From Clostridia bacterium (lineage in GTDB: Bacteria; Bacillota; Clostridia; UBA1381; UMGS1253): a stretch of DNA of 13,238 nucleotides. Position numbers and translations under genes: made by a program. The notes beneath the pieces are model-generated. The model was not told where the DNA came from. It made no database searches and saw only the letters and a program-made list of their open reading frames with translations. Location of the stretch: positions 1 to 13,238 of the forward strand of contig JAFQPV010000121.1 in NCBI GenBank assembly GCA_017411585.1, written 5' to 3'. Position 1 is the first letter of the stretch; every line of letters begins with the position of its first letter. Positions 7,718 through 13,238 of this stretch are shown in pieces.

Positions 7718-8659
7718 TTATTCACCTAAAAGTGCTGCGCCGATAATGCCGGCATCATTGCCAAGCTGTGCTGCCGCAATACGGGTGTGCACACCATTAT
7801 GTTTATACGTATCCGTTTCCGCTAATTTGCGAATCGGATCAAGCAAATAATCTCCCTCTTTGCTGATTGCGCCACCGATTAAAAGCACCTCCGGCTGGAA
7901 GATGTTAATCATCGAGCACACACCTTCGCCAACTGCCTTAATAAAAGCATCTACAATCTTCTGCGCAACTGCATCGCCCGCTTTTGCAGCGTCAAACGAA
8001 GTTCTGCCGTTCACACGGGAAAGGTCGCCCTCAACAGACTTTGCCATAGCACAATCCGGATTGGCTTCAATTGCCTTCTTCGTCTCACGAATCAATGCCG
8101 AAACAGATGCCTCTGTCTCCCAACAGCCGTATCTGCCGCAACCGCATTTGTTCTCGCTGTTCTTATCCACCTGAATATGACCGATTTCAGCACCGACACC
8201 GTTAAAGCCTTCATAAATTTTTCCGTTAAGAATGATGCCGCCGCCAACACCTGTACCAAGCGTAACAAACAGCATACTCTCCATTTCCTCGTTAATGACC
8301 TTATACTCACCAAAGGCTGCAACGTTTGCATCGTTGCCAAGATACGCCGGCACACCAAGCTCTTTTGTAATAATTTCGCAAATGTGTGTATCTTTAAAAT
8401 TAATGTTTGCAGAGAATGCGCAAATACCGGTTTTTGAATTGCAAGCGCCCGGACAGCCAACGCCGACCGCTTTGATGTCCTGCATTTTATAACCGTTTTC
8501 CTCAGCAAGCTCCAACGCAAGCTTTGCCATATCCTTTGCAATTTCATCCCCATGGCGCTCTGCCCCTGTCGGCATTGTTTTCGTTGCCACAATTTTATAC
8601 GCTTCGTTTACAAGACCTGCCTTAATCGACATACCACCTAAGTCAATACCTATGTACAT
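7718..8659 (-). CDS. glcK: ROK-family sugar kinase, probably glucokinase
   Basis: A 313-residue kinase of the ROK family, most like Gram-positive glucokinases, which phosphorylate glucose with ATP in the cytoplasm. In numbering from the outer ATG it shows the phosphate loop GIDLGGMSIK (6-15), catalytic Asp112 in GNDANVAAFGE, LGTGVGGG (136-143), GAEIGH (158-163) and the zinc site CGCGRYGCWE (174-183), with His163, Cys174, Cys176 and Cys181 as ligands. The Thr usual in the DLGGT loop is Met12. No DNA-binding N-terminal domain is present, so it is a kinase and not a ROK repressor. Two ATGs are possible, at 8665 and 8659; the AGGAGG at 8668-8673 is two bases from the first and eight from the second, so the second is chosen. 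It sits between hprK and murB. Substrate could be another hexose such as an amino sugar. Confidence 0.9.
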   Translation of the reverse strand: MYIGIDLGGMSIKAGLVNEAYKIVATKTMPTGAERHGDEIAKDMAKLALELAEENGYKMQDIKAVGVGCPGACNSKTGICAFSANINFKDTHICEIITKELGVPAYLGNDANVAAFGEYKVINEEMESMLFVTLGTGVGGGIILNGKIYEGFNGVGAEIGHIQVDKNSENKCGCGRYGCWETEASVSALIRETKKAIEANPDCAMAKSVEGDLSRVNGRTSFDAAKAGDAVAQKIVDAFIKAVGEGVCSMINIFQPEVLLIGGAISKEGDYLLDPIRKLAETDTYKHNGVHTRIAAAQLGNDAGIIGAALLGE

Positions 8660-8667
8660 TTCCATTT

Positions 8668-8673
8668 CCTCCT
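8668..8673 (-). promoter_or_regulatory. Ribosome binding site that selects the kinase start
   Basis: A perfect AGGAGG lies two bases before the outer ATG (8663-8665) and eight bases before the inner ATG (8657-8659). Eight is near the optimum and two is too close, so the inner ATG should be used. The outer start would add only two residues (Met-Glu). Confidence 0.75.
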
Positions 8674-8704
8674 ACATCTATATTTCCCATTATCATATAT
8701 ACTA

Positions 8705-9655
8705 TTAGTCTTCCTTCGGCTGGTTCTTCTCGAGCTCTGCCATCAAACGGTCATCCATTTCCTTGGCGGCATTATACCCCATCTTCTTTTGACGGTTATT
8801 CATCGCGGCAACCTCCACAATTACCGCAAGGTTTCTGCCCGGACGCACCGGAATCGTCAAGGACGGTACATTAATGCCTAAAATATTTGTATACTCATCT
8901 ACAAGCCCCAAACGATCGTACTGCTTTGCATCCTCCCACGGCTCTAAATGAATAACCATATCAATTTTTTCCGATACCTTAACCGCACCCATACCATATA
9001 GGCGGCGAATATCGACAATGCCGATACCGCGAAGCTCAATAAAATACCGAATAATATCCGGCGCAGAGCCTACCAAAGTTTTGTCCGAAACACGCTTAAT
9101 CTCCACCGCATCGTCGGCAACAAAACGATGCCCGCGCTTTACAAGCTCCACGGCACATTCGCTTTTACCAACACCGCTCTCGCCCAAAATCAGCACGCCT
9201 TCGCCATGCACCTCTACAAGCACACCGTGGCGTGTAATACGCGGCGCGAGATTTAAGTTCAAATAGCTAATCAATGCCGCCGTAAACCCGGATGTGCTCA
9301 TCCCCGTACGGCAAATCGTAACATCGTGCTTTTCCGCCATCTCTAACAATTCCGGAAAAACCTCCATACCGCGCGTAACAACAAGCATCGGAATGCCTGT
9401 CGCTAAAAGCTTATCAAAGCACTCCAAGCGCTCCGCCTTTGCAAACTCCTCTAAATAAGATACTTCCACCTTGCCAAGAATTTGAATGCGCGATGGTTCA
9501 AAATAATCATAAAAACCGACAATCTGCATACCGGGTCGATTTACTTCACTGTTAACAATCACAACATTTTCTGCATTTTTTGCCCGATAACAGGTTTCCA
9601 AATGAAACTCCTCAATCAGAGCCTCAAGTGCAATTGTATATCCTGAATTTGTCAC
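8705..9655 (-). CDS. hprK: HPr kinase/phosphorylase
   Basis: A 316-residue protein of normal HprK length. The enzyme phosphorylates and dephosphorylates HPr at Ser46 and so sets carbon catabolite control in Firmicutes. The N-terminal domain (1-130) is followed by the kinase domain, with the P-loop GESGVGKS (158-165), FVADDAVEI (178-186) and the HprK signature ELRGIGIVDIRRLYGMGAVK (207-226). The C-terminal PVRPGRNLAVIVEVAAMN (269-286) is the loop that contacts HPr and its phosphate. The start is GTG at 9653-9655, supported by GGAGG eight bases upstream and by the lack of a nearby in-frame ATG. It is the first gene after the promoter at 9707-9735 and so heads the operon. No ptsH or crh gene is in the window. 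Confidence 0.97.
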   Translation of the reverse strand: MTNSGYTIALEALIEEFHLETCYRAKNAENVVIVNSEVNRPGMQIVGFYDYFEPSRIQILGKVEVSYLEEFAKAERLECFDKLLATGIPMLVVTRGMEVFPELLEMAEKHDVTICRTGMSTSGFTAALISYLNLNLAPRITRHGVLVEVHGEGVLILGESGVGKSECAVELVKRGHRFVADDAVEIKRVSDKTLVGSAPDIIRYFIELRGIGIVDIRRLYGMGAVKVSEKIDMVIHLEPWEDAKQYDRLGLVDEYTNILGINVPSLTIPVRPGRNLAVIVEVAAMNNRQKKMGYNAAKEMDDRLMAELEKNQPKED

Positions 9656-9706
9656 GGCTTTTGCCTCCGTATTTCAATTTTGTAATGTCCATACTACTAC
9701 AATTGT

Positions 9707-9735
9707 ATTATATACGATTTTTATGCATTTTTCAA
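9707..9735 (-). promoter_or_regulatory. Sigma-A promoter of the hprK operon
   Basis: On the minus strand TTGAAA (9730-9735) and a perfect TATAAT (9707-9712) are separated by 17 bases, close to the ideal housekeeping promoter. Transcription would start near 9700, giving a leader of about 45 bases before the hprK GTG. I found no clear cre (CcpA) site around it. A six-base inverted repeat (TTCAAA/TTTGAA, 9762-9777) lies upstream and may be chance. Confidence 0.85.
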
Positions 9736-9784
9736 CGAAAAAATAAGATTTTTACAGAAAGTTCAAAGCTTTTTGAATTAAACA

Positions 9785-9813
9785 AAAAACAGTGGCCAAA
9801 GACCACTGTTTTT
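9785..9813 (-). terminator. Rho-independent terminator after the SLH gene
   Basis: A perfect 11-base-pair stem (core CAGTGG/CCACTG flanked by A and T tracts) with a seven-base loop starts nine bases after the SLH stop codon and is followed on the minus strand by TTTTTTGTTT, counting the T tract of the stem. It separates the SLH unit from the hprK promoter. The symmetry means it could also stop rightward transcripts. Confidence 0.9.
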
Positions 9814-9821
9814 CACACGCC

Positions 9822-12692
9822 TTACGGTGCTGTTCGCTCGTCCACGACAACAACTACCATTTTTAACGTACCTGCATATGCCTGCGCAAATACGCGTGTA
9901 GCGTTTGCATTTTTAAGCTCACCAAATTCAAGAACTGTGTTCAAGTTTGAGAGCGTATTTACTTCCGTAGAACCATCTCTAAGGCGAATATGATACTTCT
10001 TAACGCTTGAATTCATTCTAAAACCGACTGCATTTTCCACATCCAAGCTCGGCGCATCTCCTGTGGCATCCACAAAAGCAGGCGCAATGAATATTGCCTC
10101 ATCTGTCAAGCTCGAAACCGTTCCGTAAATCGTCTTAAAGTAATATTCACCGGAGTTGTACATAATCGGATTTGTTGTATTGTAATGTTTGTCAAATTTA
10201 AATTCCGGAACAAGATTGCTTACATCTAACTCATATGCATCCGCACCACGGCGACCAAGCTTGTTAATCTGACCGTCACCATTTACTCCAAATCTAATAA
10301 CATCGCCAACCTTGATTGTGTTGTATGGCGCGGCAGTGCTCTCTGTTTCGTAATTCTTGATTGCACCGTTTTCATATACTTCCAAATGGAATACAATATC
10401 TTCTTCATCCACCTTACTCAAACCAGTGCTTATCTTTGTAACAATTCTTACCGGGGTTGTATAGTCCACCGCTGTTTCCGCCGATACCGCATCCGCATTG
10501 TACACCAGTACCACTTTTGCTACAGAAGAATCATTTATATCATAAGCCTCTATATTATATCGATTGCCACTCTTAAAATACGCAGTTGCTGTTGAACGCT
10601 TATACTCCTCTTCCGCCTGACGGTCATCCGGAATCACCAACACAAGCGTATTGGTATTTACAAACACCTTACTGTTAAAGCCACTGGAGGCATTATATGC
10701 ATACTGCTGTTTTTCTATACCCGTCACTAGAACATCCACGTCTTCATTTTTTGATACTACAATATCATTGCTGCGCGTAGAAATCGTTGTAATCTTACTG
10801 ATTTGACCACTCGAGTTCTTCACATAACGAACCAACTGGGCATAGCGTGCATTTTCTGCATCTGCATTTCCGCCAATCAGCTCGGACGTGTTTTCCAGTG
10901 CATCCAAGATATCCTGCGGTTCCGAGGTGGTTCGTCCGTTTAATTTCACCGATTGGGCACAAGTCACTTTTGTCGGCTTCGTCGGAGAGCCGCTTAAGTT
11001 AACAAGCTTTAGTATTGCGCGATCATTATCAATACCCGCGTTGGTCACATATGCATATGCGCCTGCATCCTCCTGTGTAATCTTCGCAGCGCAAATGCGA
11101 TCGTTATGATCTAAATAGAACGTACCCTCCAAACCAGTCTTCGGCTGAATTATCCCAGCAGACACCAACGCCTCAAAATCAGCTGTGCTTACATAGCTTT
11201 TCCCATCAATAACATATTCGCCCTTTGTTGTAATTTCATCAATTTTGCCCTTTACTGTCTTGTTGCTGACATATACTTTAAACTTTGTTTCCGACATATT
11301 CGCCGCAACGGAAACAACGTGCATTGCCTTTATCTCTTCAATCGTCATCTCTGCACCCGTCGATGCATTGTAAAACTCAGCCGTTACTCGGGGCGCATAC
11401 GGATCAATACGAATATTCTTACCCGAAACGTAATTATCGTAAATCACAAAGTTATTTGCCGCAATACTGTCTGTTGTCAGAACACCGCTCTTTGCGATAT
11501 AGGTTTCATAATCTTCAATAAAAATGGTATCAATTTTTTTATCGCCCGTGTTTTCCAAAAGTCGCACTTGCCCATCTATAAAATCATCACTGTTCGGATC
11601 AAGCCACTTAGACAAATCACGCTCGTTTGCACTGCCGCTTGCAAAATCATACAAGCTGCCGTTGTACAAAAGCTGCGCACTTGTACTGATTACAATTTCT
11701 TCCGTCTTATCACTATCCGCGTTCGGATAGTATTCCAACTCAAAATTACGGTATGTATCAATATTTTCAGACAAAACAATTATTTCTACACTCTTGTTTT
11801 TCGACTCGGTAAGATAAATCAACTTATTTGCCTCCTCTTCCGAGCCAATCTTATAATAACCTCGCACATAACTGCCAAGCATTGATTTTGCTTCCAGCTT
11901 TTCCAAAATATCCGTATAGATAAACGGCTCCTTCGACTGTGCAAAAGCGAGCTCACCCTGCTGCACACGAATTTCACTGTCAGAAATCGAATCTGTTCCG
12001 TCTATCTGCGAAATCATATAATTGCTGAAATATCCATAACCCAGCTTATTTGTCAAAACTGTCTTCTCCGTTACAGCAACACTGTCTGCCGAAGTCTTTT
12101 CAGCCATTTTGACCTCCAAAGAATTGTAAAGCACCTGCGCAACCAGCGCACGGGAAGCTGCAACATCCGTTTTCGCCATCTCAATGCCCTTCAGCATACC
12201 AAGCTCTGCCGCCTGGGCAAGGTATCCATCCGGCCAGCCGCCCAACTCAACGGCAGCCAGCTCATAACCAAGTGCGCAAACCATCATTTTCACAGCTTGC
12301 TCATATGTCACCGGATTATCCGGCGCAAACGTGCCATCTCCCATACCGAGAATAACACCCTGATCATATGCAATCTTAATGTATCCGCTAGCCCAGTGTT
12401 CCCCACCGCCTACCATCATATCGGTAAAGATATTCGCTGCACTTGCTCCGCCGGCAACACTTTCCAAGCCAAGCATACGTGTTATAACAGTTGCAAATTC
12501 CGCACGGGTAATCGTGTTGTCCGTGCGGAAAGAATTGTCCTCATATCCTTTCAAAAGCCCTACAGCGACCAATACTTCTATCGCTTCACTGTACTTGCTG
12601 TTCTCGGACACATCTACAAAATCCGCCGAAACCGGCAAAACCATGCCGATAAGCACCGAAACAGACAGCAATATCGTTATCATTCTTTTCAT
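9822..12692 (-). CDS. Secreted S-layer homology (SLH) domain protein, body of unknown function
   Basis: A 956-residue exported protein. Residues 1-23 form a signal peptide (Lys/Arg start, hydrophobic core, VSA cleavage end before Asp24). SLH repeats follow: SLH1 about 24-75 (LKGYEDNSFR, ITRAEFA), SLH2 about 89-141 (FTDMM, GMGDGTFAPDNPVTYEQA) and a weaker SLH3 about 150-195 (GMLKGI, ASRALVAQ). By family, SLH repeats bind pyruvylated secondary wall polymer, so the protein sits on the cell surface. Residues 200-956 are Asp/Asn/Ser/Thr-rich, with few Cys and an alternating beta-strand pattern, and match no domain I can name. A short motif like V-R-(x)-N-x-x-G-x-I recurs about four times. The C-terminus ends MVVVVVDERTAP with no LPXTG sorting signal. 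AAAGGAGG lies seven bases before the ATG. A promoter and terminators on both sides make it a single-gene unit. It may be a structural S-layer protein or a surface adhesin. Confidence 0.9.
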   Translation of the reverse strand: MKRMITILLSVSVLIGMVLPVSADFVDVSENSKYSEAIEVLVAVGLLKGYEDNSFRTDNTITRAEFATVITRMLGLESVAGGASAANIFTDMMVGGGEHWASGYIKIAYDQGVILGMGDGTFAPDNPVTYEQAVKMMVCALGYELAAVELGGWPDGYLAQAAELGMLKGIEMAKTDVAASRALVAQVLYNSLEVKMAEKTSADSVAVTEKTVLTNKLGYGYFSNYMISQIDGTDSISDSEIRVQQGELAFAQSKEPFIYTDILEKLEAKSMLGSYVRGYYKIGSEEEANKLIYLTESKNKSVEIIVLSENIDTYRNFELEYYPNADSDKTEEIVISTSAQLLYNGSLYDFASGSANERDLSKWLDPNSDDFIDGQVRLLENTGDKKIDTIFIEDYETYIAKSGVLTTDSIAANNFVIYDNYVSGKNIRIDPYAPRVTAEFYNASTGAEMTIEEIKAMHVVSVAANMSETKFKVYVSNKTVKGKIDEITTKGEYVIDGKSYVSTADFEALVSAGIIQPKTGLEGTFYLDHNDRICAAKITQEDAGAYAYVTNAGIDNDRAILKLVNLSGSPTKPTKVTCAQSVKLNGRTTSEPQDILDALENTSELIGGNADAENARYAQLVRYVKNSSGQISKITTISTRSNDIVVSKNEDVDVLVTGIEKQQYAYNASSGFNSKVFVNTNTLVLVIPDDRQAEEEYKRSTATAYFKSGNRYNIEAYDINDSSVAKVVLVYNADAVSAETAVDYTTPVRIVTKISTGLSKVDEEDIVFHLEVYENGAIKNYETESTAAPYNTIKVGDVIRFGVNGDGQINKLGRRGADAYELDVSNLVPEFKFDKHYNTTNPIMYNSGEYYFKTIYGTVSSLTDEAIFIAPAFVDATGDAPSLDVENAVGFRMNSSVKKYHIRLRDGSTEVNTLSNLNTVLEFGELKNANATRVFAQAYAGTLKMVVVVVDERTAP

Positions 12693-12727
12693 TTGTATTC
12701 CTCCTTTAGATATACTTTCATATTTAT

Positions 12728-12757
12728 ATCATAACACGTATTCTGATGCAAGGTCAA
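12728..12757 (-). promoter_or_regulatory. Probable sigma-A promoter of the SLH gene
   Basis: On the minus strand TTGACC (12752-12757) and TATGAT (12728-12733) are 18 bases apart, with TGT just before the -10 box giving an extended -10 (TGTTATGAT). It lies 35 bases before the SLH start and just after the upstream transporter terminator, as expected for an independently and strongly expressed surface protein. Confidence 0.75.
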
Positions 12758-12781
12758 TTACAGAGCCTTTACAAATTAATA

Positions 12782-12822
12782 AAAAGATCACCGCCAGAGA
12801 TACTCTGTGTTGATGATCTTTT
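12782..12822 (-). terminator. Compound hairpin terminator after the EamA transporter gene
   Basis: An outer nine-base-pair stem (AAAAGATCA / TGATCTTTT) encloses an inner stem (CAGAG, loop TAT, CTCTG). The 3' arm runs into TTTTTATTAATTT on the minus strand. It begins 11 bases after the transporter stop codon. The stem is A/T-rich and bulged, so efficiency is uncertain, but position and T-tract fit intrinsic termination. Confidence 0.7.
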
Positions 12823-12833
12823 CAGAATCAGTT

Positions 12834-13238
12834 CTATTTTTTTACTTTTTGGAGCATATCCTCAGGAAGCTGTACCAATAAAATTGCAGCAAACATCAAT
12901 ACACAACCGAGAATTTCCCATACTGTCATGCGTTCCTGCAAAAGCACCGTGCCCGCCAGCACTGCAAAGACAGACTCCAAGCTCATTAAAATGGAGGCTG
13001 ATGCAGGGTCGGTATATTTCTGTCCGACAATCTGCAAAGTATATGCAACGCCGCAAGACATAATGCCTGAATACAAAATTGCCGTATAGCATTGCAAAAT
13101 CACACTAACCTGCGGTTTTTCCAGAACCAGCATCAATACAATATTGATTGCACCGGAAATGAAAAACTGCACACACGAAAGCTTAACACCATCCACTTTG
13201 GGAGAAAAATAATCGATTGCAAGAATGTGAAACGAAAA
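12834..13238 (-). CDS. EamA/DMT-superfamily transporter, C-terminal part (cut by window edge)
   Basis: The last 134 codons of a membrane protein; the frame stays open to the right edge. It begins FSFHILAIDYFSPKVDGVKL and continues through hydrophobic segments around FFISGAINIVLMLVL, AILYSGIMSCGVAYTLQIVG, ASILMSLESVFAVLAGTVLL and ILGCVLMFAAILLVQL. This is the second EamA repeat of the drug/metabolite transporter superfamily. The [GS]-x-x-[AY]-Y-x-L-Q...SLESVFA pattern is typical, and a short KKVKK-like basic tail faces the cytoplasm. Members export amino acids or other small metabolites; the substrate here cannot be told. A GTG at 13194-13196 is internal and not the start, because the residues upstream of it still match the family. 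The gene is closed by the hairpin at 12782-12822. Confidence 0.9.
   Translation of the reverse strand, partial: FSFHILAIDYFSPKVDGVKLSCVQFFISGAINIVLMLVLEKPQVSVILQCYTAILYSGIMSCGVAYTLQIVGQKYTDPASASILMSLESVFAVLAGTVLLQERMTVWEILGCVLMFAAILLVQLPEDMLQKVKK

Noticed and set aside
8092..8592. Open frame of 166 codons on the minus strand within the ROK kinase
   Set aside because: It overlaps the kinase in another frame and gives a basic, Leu/Arg-rich translation without a known motif. The ROK frame is complete and well conserved.
8666..8704. Possible promoter before the ROK kinase (TATGATAAT-like sequence)
   Set aside because: There is a -10-like A/T-rich stretch but no matching -35 box at 16-18 bases, and the gap is only 39-45 bases inside an apparent operon.
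9762..9777. Inverted repeat TTCAAA/TTTGAA as a cre or repressor operator for hprK
   Set aside because: It lacks the central CG of cre sites, has only six base pairs and lies upstream of the -35 box beside the SLH terminator. Too weak to call.
11319..11885. Long open frame of 188 codons on the plus strand
   Set aside because: It lies wholly inside the SLH gene on the opposite strand, with no recognisable protein pattern and no start signal. The sense gene has clear SLH motifs, so this is a shadow frame.
12834..13196. Short complete gene starting at the GTG 13194-13196
   Set aside because: The frame continues open to the window edge and the upstream residues still match the EamA family. The GTG is an internal Val of a gene cut by the edge.

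Overview
The window reads as a chromosomal segment of a low-to-mid G+C Gram-positive bacterium, most likely an anaerobic member of the Clostridia. The reasons are the gene set (hprK, rapZ, whiA, a PHP-type dnaE, pfkA), the strong AGGAGG-type ribosome binding sites, an SLH-domain surface protein, and roughly 45 % G+C by eye. All supported genes lie on the minus strand, so transcription runs from the right end of the window to the left. Both ends are cut inside genes.

Right end (12834-13238): the C-terminal part of an EamA/DMT-type transporter, closed by a compound hairpin terminator. Next, 9822-12692 is a 956-residue secreted S-layer-homology protein. It has its own promoter (12728-12757) and its own terminator (9785-9813), so it is an independent transcription unit set between the transporter and the housekeeping operon. 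Three N-terminal SLH repeats anchor it to the wall. About 750 further residues have no domain I can name.

146-9655 (continuing to the left edge): a tight run of nine genes starting from a near-consensus promoter (9707-9735): hprK, a ROK-family glucokinase, murB, rapZ, whiA, dnaE, a 65-codon small protein, pfkA and the start of pgsA. Gaps between genes are 3-84 bases. I found no convincing terminator inside the run, and one probable internal promoter before the small gene. The run joins carbon sensing and glycolytic entry (HprK, glucokinase, PfkA), peptidoglycan precursor synthesis and its control (MurB, RapZ), a division/sporulation-type regulator (WhiA), replication (DnaE) and phospholipid synthesis (PgsA). 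Members of this set cluster in other Firmicutes. Here the yvcK gene often found between rapZ and whiA is missing, and no HPr or Crh gene is visible.

I see no CRISPR array, tRNA, rRNA, insertion sequence, phage or defence genes, and no stretch over 300 bases without a gene. I do not see a clearly new biological system. The points most worth checking are the Arg-to-Thr change at a fructose-6-phosphate contact of PfkA, the unassigned body of the SLH protein with its recurring short motif, the intact PHP metal site of DnaE, and the rapZ-whiA junction without yvcK.
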